Assembly: GCA_918026815.1 (NCBI GenBank)
Contig: CAKJVC010000151.1
Span: 291,935-355,934 of the forward strand
Source: Chalara sp. BL73
Taxonomy: Eukaryota; Ascomycota; Leotiomycetes; Helotiales
Length of the DNA: 64,000 nucleotides
Direction of reading: 5' to 3'
Positions 1-13,160 of the stretch are shown one piece after another; the stretch's first letter is position 1, and every line of letters starts with the position of its first letter. Below the pieces are notes generated by a model, which saw only the letters and a list, made by a program, of their open reading frames with translations, did not search any database and was not told where the DNA came from. The translations under genes were made by a program, and so were the position numbers.

Positions 1-242
1 GTGATAGGTATCCGACAGAATCCTTCGAGAATCTCCCAAGCATAACATGACCAACCTCAGCCTTATATGTCGACAGACCCCTGTAACATGCGGCTGCTTT
101 TATCACGGGGCGGGGCAATACCCGATACATAGTCTCACCCTTACTGCGCCAAGGTGAAAATGCGGGAGAGTGCTACACAAGCGGTTAAGTATTCATAAGC
201 AGAGCCATAGGCCTATTAAAATAGTTTTAACCTTTCCAAAAA
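1..242. other. non-coding start of window
   Basis: I see no supported gene here. The only open frames are short and have no recognisable content. Confidence 0.5.
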
Positions 243-444
243 TACAGCGGTTAATAGTTGTCACAACGCTAGTAAGATTCTAGCTAGCTTTTCCGCTTAA
301 AATAGCTTATTCTGAATAAGTAGAGAATCTTGAGCCAAGCGACGTTGTTGAGACAGCTTCTCGCTTAAAGAGTCCCAGGTCAAACAACGGAGCCTGTTGC
401 GGGAAAAACCTTGGCTAGTCGAGTGACAACTATTGACCGCCGCA
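243..444. repeat. MITE with Tc1/mariner-type inverted ends
   Basis: The element is bounded by 30-bp inverted repeats (243-272 and 415-444) that match at about 23 of 30 positions; several mismatches are transitions. The outer arm begins TACAGCGGTTAATAGTTGTC. The same arm sequence closes the Tc1/mariner relic at 44841-44870 (about 26 of 30 matches to the left arm). I therefore read this 202-bp piece as a non-autonomous derivative of that family. It contains no coding sequence. From 445 to 956 I see nothing else. Confidence 0.65.
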
Positions 445-956
445 CCTTCGTACATGTATATTCGTTGGTGATACCCGCAACCGCGTTCCTTCCACGGCCG
501 CTTTGAGAATGCGGCCGGATCTGTCCTATGGAAGGGCTAAGCACCACTCCCTCAGGTTTCCATACATTCGTGTATGAAATCAATGCAATATGTACTCATA
601 TAGTGTAAATAATTCGCTATGTTTTAAAAGGGAACATTATATCAGTTTCAGCCCAGCTTATTCTGGGGTAGCAATTGAATTTTAACCAAGAGTTAAATGC
701 TAGCCTTCTTCAGTAAGCGCTCTGCCTGCAGGCGGCCAGCCATCATCCGCCCTAGCTCCTTTACTCGCCAAAAGCCTTCCGCCCATGTACATCACCTGCC
801 GGTCCTTGAGGCTGAGCGTTTATGATCCATTAGAAAACGGATCACACATTCTGGGCGAGTGAGATTTATATAAAGAACAGCCTTTTCGCGGTTTTCGAAA
901 TCAGAATGCAATCTACACATCTCGTTTACTGAAATATTCGTCCACAGCCCTCCACC

Positions 957-2212
957 ATGGGTAATTCCGGGTCCATTTTCTCTATGAAATGCGCAGCAAA
1001 GAATAGTTCTGTCATCGCGGAAACATGTATACTAAAATCACAATCTCACAACTCTTCTGAGTCACCATATGGCATTGTTGGCAGATATCATATAGGCCAA
1101 GGGGAATTTGAGGGAAGCGCAGACATAGCAGGTATCGGTGTAAGAGGACCTTATTTGCCCACTCCAGTTCTCCAATTACAGAAACTAACGCCACTTGACA
1201 GGTATTATTCGCATTCTTTGGTATCACTGGTCTCGCAGTCTGCATCGGGTGGCTGAATTCTCTTACCCACTTCTACTTAAAGATTGTTTTCCCGTGGCTT
1301 AAAGGCCAGGAAAATCCAGAGTACTACCAAATATTAGAGTCCCTTAAGCCGACCAAACTGGAAGCAATGCTGGATAAGATGTCTGAAGCAGCCAATCGCC
1401 TCGTCCTTCAGTGTAGCGATCAGCAAACAATCACTGGAATTGTTCTTGCACTGACTCTCACGACAGTGCAGTCTTGTGACCTTTCGGCATACCACTACCT
1501 CGTTCTTGCTAGCGCTCTGTTAGCGTCTTGTATAACGGTTCTGCTCTCCGTGTTATCGGTTTTCCGATACTGGGAGAATTACGTACTTGTGTCAATCAGG
1601 CTATTTGGTATTCTATTTCTTTTCATCGTAACTGGAATGGTTTTACACACCTTGTCAATTCGTACGACACCGAGGTTCCCCATCATGACGAACAACGACC
1701 TCTTAATCATGCCTGCCTACTGCTTCGGGAAAGTGGATTGGCTCGCTGCCATGAAGGACAAGAGTGGCGGCAAATATACCGACCCTTGGAACGGGCTATT
1801 CTACACCGCCGCTACAGTCTCGGGATTCTGCATCATTGTTGACGCCTTGATCTGGTTCCGCTGGATCAGGGTGGAAGGGAAAGGCCGACGGTTTTCGCGG
1901 AGCTGGCTTAGACTGATCAAATCAAAGAATGCTCACTGGGCCTTCATTCCGGTTCATATATATTTAACAGTTACTTTTACATTCGTCACGGGCATTTTCG
2001 CTTTCCTCCTCGTTCGCGTAGTCATGATACGAAGTTGGATCAGTAGCTCTGCGTGGGTAGCTAAGGGCTTTGCTGAAAACGACTGGTTCGCGCCCGGACA
2101 GGCGGTGCCGGCGGTACTGTTCTTTGTGCCTTTAGTCACCTCTATAGGGGTTATCTGGGAATTTTTAAAGATTGGTCAGTACTCTTGCCTCCATCTACTT
2201 CTTAAAGACTAA
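957..2212 (+). CDS. polytopic membrane protein, fungal family of unknown function
   Basis: The gene has two exons, 957-1139 and 1202-2212. The 62-nt intron 1140-1201 starts GTAAGA, has a CTAAC branch site and ends CAG. Splicing joins a GIG motif to VLFAFFGITGLAVC without a frame break and gives about 397 residues. Seven hydrophobic segments are visible, near residues 62-80, 139-156, 161-183, 188-209, 260-281, 312-337 and 361-382, so it should be an integral membrane protein. I recognise a widespread fungal family of uncharacterised membrane proteins but no biochemical role. A decayed relative lies at 11700-13160 on the other strand. The start is the first ATG of the exon. The C-terminus could be extended by an unseen intron near 2170. 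Confidence 0.75.
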
Positions 2213-2401
2213 AAAAATCAAGCTTGGAAATTTTACTCAAGTCCGGGTGAGTTATATTCTGAATGCGATGAGGGACTTTATAACAATCCACATTCTGGTG
2301 CACCATAAGTCCTATCATCTGGCAGTTTGGAGAAGAGATATGGACTGGACTCCGAACCCACCATCTTCATTGTACTCTGATAATATAGACTAGAATCTTC
2401 T

Positions 2402-2583
2402 TGTCTGAACGCAGGTATATAGAATTACGTGAACATCGGATCATGTGAGTTGTGGGTCCTTTCAGGACCTACAACCTCGCGATACTGTAGCTTAGAACAA
2501 CCAATCAACGAATACCAGAACCACACCAGCAAGAGCGTAGTCAACAGCTACTACGCCTTTTGGTACGTGGTGGTATTCCGACA
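2402..2583 (-). mobile_element. solo LTR, family B copy 1
   Basis: The sequence runs from TG to CA and matches the other three family B LTRs (8635, 48830, 53212). It lies in reverse orientation. Flanking 5-mers are cttct and ctact, an imperfect target duplication (4 of 5). A conserved hairpin lies at about 2448-2477. The rest of the gap 2213-3246 shows no gene. Confidence 0.75.
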
Positions 2584-3246
2584 CTACTTTTAGGCGAGAA
2601 TGTCCGCCTCCCGAGATCTGTAAATTATATCACCACTCGTTTTATGAAATTATGAATATAGAATTCACAAACACACCTTGGACTCGAGAAATATCTGCCA
2701 ATCTTCGCAGGATCAGGCTTTGGTGATTGGCATCCGCTCTGCGACATATCATCGCTCGTAGGAAACCACAACCAATGCGAAGCCTGAATAGCAGTGATCA
2801 CTTTGCCCCTGATAAATCAGGCGAGGGAGCCGCATCGGGTCCCTATGGTTATTCAGAGGCTGTGCCGTAATCTCCTGTCAGGCAGTGTGCCTTTGTTCTC
2901 CTAAATTTGCGTATTAACACTCGCTATACAGAGGGAGCCGGAAAGGGATCCCCATAAAAATAGGTGGGGATAACTAAGAAGAGAAATGGCTTTATGGTCA
3001 CTTTGCAATTCTTAAGACCATTCTCATGTGCCCTATGAACATTAGGACCTTATAACGTGTCTTTCGGAGACTGCAATTCACGACTGCATTCCTATTCGTG
3101 GTGGCACTCATGCATATGGCGAGTCCTTATGAAGCTGTACCTTAAGTACTATGGCCGGCATCATCACACACCCAGGACAACACTTGAACGAGAGTTTGAT
3201 CTTTTACCAACATCCAGGGTACAACATCTGACAATAGCCTGCACAT

Positions 3247-5193
3247 CTATTCAATCAGAAGCCACTTCCACAGCCCATCAGGCCGATCTGTAATCTCATC
3301 CCACCTTGGATTCTTCTCGGTTCCTTTCATGGCTTGAACAGCCGGATCGACACACACCGCCTTCTCAACCGTCGCACAAAATTCCATATTCATCACTCCT
3401 AATCCGTCCATAAACCCATGGAGGTAACACTCTCCAACGGCATGCCAAGTGTCTGCATATTTCTTCGAAGGCCGCAGGATGATGGGATGACTGTTTCCAG
3501 CCGCGATGAAGATATGGTCACCGGGCCTTACGTTTGACTGTGTAATCCCGATCAACTGTGTGGCCGTGACAAAAAATGCCCGCTCTTTCACACAATTCAC
3601 CATGTAGGCCGCCCTTCGAGTATCCAACGCCGAAGGCTTTTGCCCAGTATTGTCTATGTCCCTTCCCTGCCTAGACATATTTGCGACGCGGTCATAGGCT
3701 TCGAACATTGACGCAGCCTCCCCTTGAGTCAACCTGTTGAGTGCTCCTTCCTCGGCACCTAGCTCGCAATCCCATAACACGGTTCTTCTGAATGCTGTAT
3801 CTGCCGATGTTCCATCCATGTACGTGTGGTGTTCCGGCATGACATTACCTGGGCGAGTGTGCGCCCACGTCTTACGCCAATCGCTGTAGCACACCTGTAA
3901 TATCCAAACCGTGGTTGGCGTTAAGGAAAGATCCCTAGCTTGGACAACGTCGACGAAGAATCCCTTCAAGCAGATGGCGTTGGAGCTTAGCCGCTGAAGG
4001 TGGAATGAAGTGTTATTCGACGCGTTATACAAGTTTTCCCGCGCAACTCGCAAGTTGGCTTCGTATTGGTTCTCCGGAGCCAGCCGCCAGTCGGGCACCC
4101 ATGAAGGCAGTCCTACTGATCCATCAGAGGCCCTCCGAGCCACAAAGTTAAACATCATGAAGCATTCCGAAGACTTCATGATGCTGTATGTGGCCTCGAT
4201 AAAGGCTTCTTCCGTCATAAGAGAGTAGGACTGTTCTATCGTGAGGTTCCGGAACTCGCTCGACGGCAGCAGTCCAAATAAAGAATATAGCTTGTCACTG
4301 GGGATCGATGCTTTTCTACTCCGTAACATGTTGGCGATCGTCGTCCAAGTCATGATATCTTCTCTGGCCGGAGTCTTGACATCCTTGGCCGAATCAGCTC
4401 CAAGGAGCTTGCGCGTCAGGTCCAAGATTTTGACTGACTCGAGAACCTGCATCAGCGCACCAAGCTTCTCGTTGTAGAAGCCATAGCGGAAACCTTCTGA
4501 TATCTCTTTGACGTATGCATCTACCGCGCGGTACGCGGTAAGGAGTGTCTTGTACTCCAACTCTTTTGGTCCCTGCTGGAAGACAACGTGCCGTCCTAGT
4601 GCCACCTCTTGAACGACCCACATTCGCTCCCACCACGGCCTTCCAAAAAACCGCTCTAGTTGTCCTATTCTGGCGGCACCCCAACCATGGAGTGGCGGGC
4701 TAAGCGTTTTCTGCGCGCCTAGCGAGCATATCGCCTCCAGATTTTCAATCGCAAACTCGTCGCCGTTGGTGCCATCATCGGAGTCGAGTGGCCCAACCCA
4801 AACGCGAACACTGCTGGCCTGCCGATAAATCGCGCCCATCAACTTCACTTGGTGATCCTTTTCGCTGATTGATCCCTGGTTAATGCAAATTGAATCGACC
4901 CAAAGAGCCCGTTTTTGTTCCCTGAGTCGCAAATGCCGCAGGGCGGTTTCGCAGTTCTTTGTGATCAAGAGTGTTTCCGCATTGTCTCCCACTTCGAGAG
5001 GATGGTGGCCCACCACAGAGCCCCATACGTACGATAACGCTTCGTACTCGCATGCCGGCGATTGTCCTTGGCTCAAGGCGCAGCTCACGAGGCTGCATTT
5101 CAGTGGGTCTTTTGGCTCCTCCGTTGGATGGAGATAGAGAATACGGATGAAGCTACCTTCGGGAAGTTGATCGTGTTGGTACGAGACGGCCAT
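3247..5193 (-). CDS. HET-domain protein (intact)
   Basis: This is a single-exon gene of 648 residues. The HET domain (PF06985) is clear: EALSYVWGS near residues 51-59, ALWVDSICINQ near 95-105 and PWWERMWVVQEV near 187-198. The C-terminal third has the usual HET-protein module around RPGDHIFIAAG and VGECYLHGFMDG. HET-domain proteins trigger cell death when genetically different hyphae fuse; partner and allele class cannot be read from sequence. No frameshift or stop is present and length is normal for the class. The ATG is the first in the frame, and the 5' side faces a repeat-bearing gap (5194-6029). Confidence 0.9.
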   Translation of the reverse strand: MAVSYQHDQLPEGSFIRILYLHPTEEPKDPLKCSLVSCALSQGQSPACEYEALSYVWGSVVGHHPLEVGDNAETLLITKNCETALRHLRLREQKRALWVDSICINQGSISEKDHQVKLMGAIYRQASSVRVWVGPLDSDDGTNGDEFAIENLEAICSLGAQKTLSPPLHGWGAARIGQLERFFGRPWWERMWVVQEVALGRHVVFQQGPKELEYKTLLTAYRAVDAYVKEISEGFRYGFYNEKLGALMQVLESVKILDLTRKLLGADSAKDVKTPAREDIMTWTTIANMLRSRKASIPSDKLYSLFGLLPSSEFRNLTIEQSYSLMTEEAFIEATYSIMKSSECFMMFNFVARRASDGSVGLPSWVPDWRLAPENQYEANLRVARENLYNASNNTSFHLQRLSSNAICLKGFFVDVVQARDLSLTPTTVWILQVCYSDWRKTWAHTRPGNVMPEHHTYMDGTSADTAFRRTVLWDCELGAEEGALNRLTQGEAASMFEAYDRVANMSRQGRDIDNTGQKPSALDTRRAAYMVNCVKERAFFVTATQLIGITQSNVRPGDHIFIAAGNSHPIILRPSKKYADTWHAVGECYLHGFMDGLGVMNMEFCATVEKAVCVDPAVQAMKGTEKNPRWDEITDRPDGLWKWLLIE

Positions 5194-5449
5194 ATTTCAT
5201 GTTCCTGATGGCGAATCTCGGAATAAATATCCGGAAAGGAAGGATGAGGGGCGAGACTGGAAAGACTTCGGGAGAGAATTCGGAGAGTGATACACGACCT
5301 CGGGCTTTACTACGCCTACATAGTATGTAGGTTTAGAATCTGCCTAAGCGCGCATCCCGTACCCCACCAAGCCTGTAAAACACAGCGTGACCGGCCCTAA
5401 AACAAAACGTGACTAGTTCTAGAACACACTGCGAGTAGCCTGTAAACAC

Positions 5450-5532
5450 ACAGGCTAGAGCGTTTCTTGACGTTTTGCCAAGGAATTTTGTAGCCCGGGC
5501 CAAGAGTTTTCTAGCCTGGCCCACCTGTGACC
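5450..5532 (-). repeat. fragment of inverted-repeat element E
   Basis: Read on the minus strand, this piece matches the left end of the element at 35291-35791: a GTGGGCCAGGCTAGAAAA end, a CTTGGCCC block and an AAAATTCCTTGGCAAAACG block in the same order. A clear second end is not visible, so it looks truncated. The remainder of 5194-6029 is AT-rich with no gene that I can support. Confidence 0.6.
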
Positions 5533-6029
5533 GTAAATCAGCTGGGGGAATGCGGGGAATACCCGACATCCCTACACAACATCAATACAAGCTAACATTT
5601 TTTCGGCTTGTAGCACTTTAAAACCACATTTTAGCCCTTTATAATTTGCTTAACAATGATTTATAAGTAGAAGTTCTGATATTGTGACCAACAACCTAGT
5701 TTGCTTAGTTTACACTTGTTTTAGTTAATATTTTACTCAAGAGGTGGGGTAGATTTTCGTCCAGGAGACTGGATCGCGGAAACGGCTGCTCCTCTGTAAA
5801 AGCCCGCTGCTTTTAAGGTAAGCATCGCCGCCTCTACAACCTTACTGGAAGAGTATCACCAAGGAGGAGGCGACGAGCCGACACACTTTATTAGGTCGGG
5901 AACAAGCCAACATTGCGGTGTCGACAATTCGCGATGCATGCCAGAAGATATTTCGGACAGGGTTAGTCCTCTAGGTATGAGACAAGCACAATTGGTCGGT
6001 GCAGGTGTCACCCATTCAGACATCCGGCT

Positions 6030-7040
6030 GCCTTTCGAGACCAACCTCACCTATGGGGTTGCGACAACGACAATGGATGTACTGGCAAGATCCCCGCTAT
6101 TCCTCGTCTCGGCTTCCCCGGAATGTGCCTGCAAGACGCTGGAAACGGCGTCCGAGGAACCAGCTTCGTGAATGGATACGCTTCTGGAATCAGAGTTGGT
6201 GCCAGGTGAGGGTCCCACGCTGTCTGTCGCCTTAGTAACCCCGGTGTCTGATATTGAGTCGATTTGAAGTTGGAATAAGCAGCTAGCTAGGGAAAGAGCA
6301 AATTTCATCTTCCGTGAATTCCGGGCGAAAGGGGCAAACGTTCCCTTGGTCCCCGGTGAGTTTTGTTTAGTTCTTATGGCTAGTTACATGGCTACTGCTA
6401 ATTCGTATTTAGTCGTCGGTCCTTTAGGTCGGGTAGCAGCAGAAGGAAGGAATTGGGAAGGGTTCTCCGCAAATCCTTATCTTAGCGGTGTCTTGGTTTC
6501 ACAGACTGTACTTGGTGGTCGTGATGCCGGAGTGATCACCAGTGTCAAGCACTACATCGCAAATGAACAAGAAACCCGTTGGTGGGATGTGCCGTCCAAC
6601 CTTGATGATAAGACCATGCATGAGCTGTATTTATGGTTAATCGTAATCCCATTATAGCTGAGATGGAAGTTAATGTTCGTCAGGCTATTTCAGGACGCTG
6701 TCAGGGCTGGTACCGGGAGCTTTATGTGCAGGTGAGACTTCTCTGCTTTCTGGGTGGGCCTCGCATCACAAATTCCTAATACATACACAGCTACAACCGC
6801 ATCAACAACTCCAATGCTTGTGCTAATAGTAAAACGTTGAACTGCCTGTTAAAGACCGAGTTAGGGTTCCAAGGATATGTCGTCTCGGGCTGGGGTGCTC
6901 AAGGTAAGAGACCTCTAGTCCGTACTTCTTGTATTTTCTACTATACTGACCGAAATGCTTCACAATAAAGTGTCAGGAATGGCCAGTGCTTTGGCAGGTC
7001 TTGACGTGGCGATGCCAAACTCGCCAGTTCACAAGATGTA
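6030..7040 (+). pseudogene. decayed GH3 beta-glucosidase
   Basis: Stretches in shifting frames read as a glycoside hydrolase family 3 N-terminal domain: [70 protein letters not shown], then [13 protein letters not shown] and ALAGLDVAMPNSPVHKM. Intron-like GT/AG pairs separate several blocks (for example after 6207 and near 6353-6412). The catalytic nucleophile Asp of the usual SDW motif is Gly (VVSGWG). The 5' end is divergent, and the C-terminal half of a normal enzyme (about 800 residues) is missing. A secreted cellobiase-type function would be expected of the ancestor; this copy is dead. Confidence 0.75.
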
Positions 7041-7693
7041 AGGCTGCATAGTGTGTTGGCTATGCCAAACTTCACTAGCAATTAACACAGTGCATTAAAC
7101 TTCGAGATCTTCTTTCCGTATAAGATTCCTAGGAATGAGATATATTTCGCCGCACAATTTGACTACTTCTGGCGTTTACAATTGCTCGAATGAACATATT
7201 ACACACGATAATAATAACCGTCAGGGACATTTGATATTCTGGTATGTAGACGCCTATTGTTGTAGATTTTTCCGCATATCTCCTTACGTAAGGAACACCT
7301 GTCGTTGAGACTATTTCTCCGGTTCATTTACCCGAATCAATTGCCGTCCAAGCATCCCGAGCGCATACTGCTTTTGGAACACTACCGGAACTACCTCGGC
7401 CTCATGCAACTCGATACTTCCGGCTCTCGAAATCTCTTCACCTCGGTGAGGGATTCCACTAGGAGAACAATCGTTTACGATCAATCACTTAGACATGTGG
7501 AGAACCATCTACAAGTGCTCATACATGAACAATAAACAATCGCGTCACATATCATTTATAAGTATCTATCACATAACTTTTACACCATTCTCTCTTAGAG
7601 AAATTCAAATACCTGCTCAGAAATTCCGTTCTTTTGAGATCTTCTAGCTTCGTTCTCACATACTGTGTATTTAGTGGTGCTGTAGTTTTTGCA

Positions 7694-9975
<2,282 letters not shown>

Positions 9976-10454
9976 TTAGCGGCCTGTTGCTAGATGATAA
10001 TGCGCGAGGCTCGAGCGTCTATAAGGTTTCTTTAGAAAGGATGATGTACCTATTTGATGTGTTATTCACTAGGAACTCTTGCTGTAACGGCCTGTTTGTT
10101 TGTTTGCTTGTTTTTCTATTTAAAGTCTGACTAAAGGACCGTGCATAGCACGGGGCCTACTCCGAATTCGAAAATATGGCGCTAGGAGTAAGCTCCTAGA
10201 AACCGGAGGCTTAAAGCCTTGAACATACTCGGATTCTTGTTGTGTTTCCTTAATCGCAAGTATTAGTCGAGCAGGTATTTACGCTGAAACTAGATAATAA
10301 GCCATTTTCTATGTTCTGGCTCTCCTACTCTCAGTGGCTTTCGTACTATCATTATATGAGGTTTATGTAACGACGCAACGAGTCACGGGCTAGAATAGAG
10401 ACATATGGGAGTGCGTAAAATAGGCTGAATATGACTGTCTAATAGGTCTACTAC
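9976..10454. other. non-coding, short tandem repeat and hairpin
   Basis: A TTTG-type microsatellite near 10095-10112 is followed by a GC-rich segment with the hairpin CTAGGAGTAAGCTCCTAG (about 10183-10200). A similar arrangement occurs at 43519-43690. No gene is visible. Confidence 0.4.
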
Positions 10455-10671
10455 TGTAACAGCCAGTATCTGGCAAACCAGTTCAAGACCACGGATATTG
10501 AATAAAAGTCCTTACAGGAAAGACAAGGTTTTCAGCTGCAGTACCCTCTGGGCTACAAATGGCGTAACCAGCCTATGGCCAGCTACGAGCTTGCAGCCAC
10601 TACGAGGGTGTATGACCTAGACTGTCGTGGGCTTCAGCTGCTACAGTACCTTCGGGGGTGCTGTCACGGTC
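10455..10671 (+). mobile_element. truncated LTR, family C fragment
   Basis: It starts TGTAACAGCCAG and follows the first about 210 bp of the family C LTR at 49174-49599, including the ttttcagctgcagtac block and the gacctagactgtcgtgggct block. The 3' half is absent and a family D LTR abuts directly. Confidence 0.7.
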
Positions 10672-10854
10672 ACTGCCAGATGTCGCACCACAGCCGCGAA
10701 CGCTCATTGGTTCGCCTCGCTAGGACCCTGGAACTAGCCATGGTCACATAAGGGCAGCTGCAGCAGTAGTTACACCTTTTCTCTTTAGTTCAGAATCTTC
10801 GTATTTGATGCCATACAAACAGCTATCACTGGCGCCTGTATTGGGATCGTGACA
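10672..10854 (-). mobile_element. LTR, family D copy 1
   Basis: In reverse orientation it matches the LTR at 61793-61965 over its whole length, with TGTCACG and CGTGACA ends. Flanks ggtgc and cccac do not match, so the target duplication is lost or the copy arose by rearrangement. Confidence 0.7.
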
Positions 10855-10870
10855 CCCACTCGCCGTCAGC

Positions 10871-11149
10871 CTTTTTAGGAAAATTACAAAAAGATTTGAT
10901 AAGAAGGGCGATGCTCTAGCACAGACAAAGCCTCAAATTAGGCAACTAGAGGCTACGGTAAAGCAGTCTGAGCCTAGGAAAAGACGCAAGGCTAGGACTA
11001 GTCCTAATTCGAAGTTTGCGGATATTAGGGCTATTAAATAAGCTCAAATTAAGGCAGGAGATCGGGATATTGAAGAGGAAGACTCTAATTTATCTGTAGA
11101 TTCTGCCAGTATAGGCGATTGTATAGAAGTTCAAGAGTCACAGAGATAA
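10871..11149 (+). pseudogene. pogo-type (DDE_1) transposase C-terminal relic
   Basis: One frame reads LFRKITKRFDKKG, then a basic RKRRKARTSPNSKFADI segment, then an acidic tail ending ESQR and a stop. This is the characteristic C-terminus of fungal pogo/Fot1-like transposases. There is one internal TAA at about 11039-11041. The DDE catalytic core is absent upstream, where LTR fragments lie instead. Confidence 0.65.
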
Positions 11150-11321
11150 TAGGGCTCGAAGTGGGTAGGTAGAATATAAGCGAGGTGGCCGGGATAGGGT
11201 GGCCGGATAGGGGGCACGGACTTAGTAGCTGGATTCCAACTAGCTACTACAGGAAGCTATTTACATCCAAGACAGGGAAAAGAAAGAATGTTTCCTAGTA
11301 GTTAAGGGGCTTCGTGATGCA

Positions 11322-11433
11322 TGACGGCACGTACCAGTGCGCCCTTTCTTCTTGTCTCTCTTCCCCTTAGTTTAGTCTCTTAGTACGAGTAGTCTACGAA
11401 GGAGGCTCGCCCATGCATTCTTACGTGCCGTCA
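11322..11433. repeat. 112-bp element with 12-bp perfect inverted ends
   Basis: TGACGGCACGTA at 11322-11333 is mirrored by TACGTGCCGTCA at 11422-11433. No clear target duplication flanks it. It could be a small MITE or an LTR with palindromic ends; I cannot decide. The surrounding 11150-11699 shows no gene. Confidence 0.5.
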
Positions 11434-11699
11434 GCAACTCCTTCTGAGGCATCTCTAACCACCACCATAGTGCTAATTGACTGGCCACTCCTAGCTGTTA
11501 TCAAGAAAAAGATGATGAAAAAAGCCAGGAGTTCTGGCTGATATCCATCTGCGGCGAGACCAACCGAAGGCCGGGGCGAAGGCTAACATGAATATCCCGT
11601 GCATGTAGACGAAAGCCTTGACGGTTATTCACTCTATGGGGTCCCCGTCGCCATGCCGTCAGTTAAGTGAATCTTTTGGTATCAACGAATTCGAACGAC

Positions 11700-13160
11700 C
11701 TACCACTGGATCTTCGTCAGGAATCCTATTTCCATCCGGGGATAGTAGACTAGAGAAATTGAACCCTGTGTGCTTTCTTGGGGAGGTGGTGGTTTCGAGC
11801 CTCTTCCTTCTGCTGAACGTGACGCAGTATTAGTCCCGCTAATAGGGCTGGCGTCATTTGCTGTTTCCCTTGAGCCAAAAGTGCTATTGCCAGAGCCGGG
11901 AGGGGACCCGTTTCCGTTTTTGTGAACTTTGTCATAATAATCTGTGGAAGCCATTAGACATACCAACGTAGCCGTAACGGACGCTCACCATAGAAACCCT
12001 GCACCCCCGCAAAAAGCGGCAGTGCCAGTAGGGCTAAAGGCACAATCTGCCCAAACCCCATTTCGTCGGGGTTTCCCGACATTCCATCCGTGCATGTGCG
12101 TACGGTAAAGACTTTCGTAATACCGTATACATTTGCTGAGACCAGCCACAGAATTTTGCACGAAAAGGAAGAATGGAATCTGTGAAAAACCTAGCTTTCC
12201 GCAAGCAAGTATGGGTATCGGCACTGCCACCTCCCGTCCAGATTGGTTTTCATCATTCTTTGAGCTCTCGATTTTAGTATCTCTCGGCGATAGTCACGGT
12301 CCTGATCGCGGTCCTCGACACGAGGGTGCTTCAACAGCAATTGTGTTAATAGATGGGCCCCGGGCTTGGTTTCTCATCTGCAGAATATAGCCAATAAAAG
12401 GCAATTCCGTATTCGAAAATAAGGGGCAAAGGTACTAGGAGGGAAGCAACAAGATTGATACCGTCTGAAAATGATTCGATCTGAACGCCGAAGTCCTGCA
12501 AGCCGCAGACCAAAAAGATATGCGTATCATCTTGCCAAGTGATGGAAATCTGCACAATAAGTAAAAAGACTATCATGACAAGCATCCCAGTCATTGATAG
12601 CGTTCGTGAGATTCTGATGACCAGACGCTGACGTAGATGTCTCCGTAGAACGGGGATTGTGGCTAGATGGATTGTTGCAGCGAGGACTGACAGAGAGACA
12701 AGAACATTTACCGAATATATAGTGATGTCCGAGTGCCGCATATAGTTCGCGATAAGAATTGCAACTCCGGATACGGTATTTGGTCACTGACGGACAGCAT
12801 AAAGGCCTCGAGGGCGATAATCCTGTCATCTCGGCGACTCTCGCCCTCTGTCCACTTTAACTTTTGCAACGTTTGGCACTTTGCAAAGATCTTCCCAAAG
12901 ACTTTCCGAAATTCCTGAGCCAGCAGGCTATCTACGTCATTGGTGAGCTCCTTTGGTAGCGAGTATGTAATTAAACCCACTATCAAGGTCAATAATGCAG
13001 TTAAGGTGCTGGCCAGGACGGAAGCAAGAACCTGGAATAATCAACCGATTTCTAGCTTTAGCTCGCTATGCTCACTCACGCCTCGTCCAACAATGCCGGC
13101 ATCAAACTCCACAGATCCGCGGTTCGCAAGGTCCCACCGTCATTCAGATGTGCAATTCAT
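11700..13160 (-). pseudogene. decayed paralogue of the 957-2212 membrane protein
   Basis: Reading from 13160 downwards, a start exon ends in an AGIVGRG motif and splices at a GTGAGT donor to VLASVLASTLTALLTLIVG, the same junction as in the intact relative. Further on come RRDDRIIALEAFMLSVSDQ, a frameshift, VSGVAILIANYMRHSDI, several hydrophobic segments and a C-terminal GFGQIVPLALLALPLFAG block that matches the APGQAVPAVLFFVPL region of the intact gene. Lesions include a TGA at 13146-13144 (CGA to TGA fits), the frameshift near 12775, and stops between about 12345 and 12200. The last exon (to 11700) encodes a hydrophilic tail. Confidence 0.6.

Noticed and set aside
10672..10854. family D LTR nested inside family C with a target duplication
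   Set aside because: Flanks (ggtgc, cccac) do not match and family C sequence does not resume after it.
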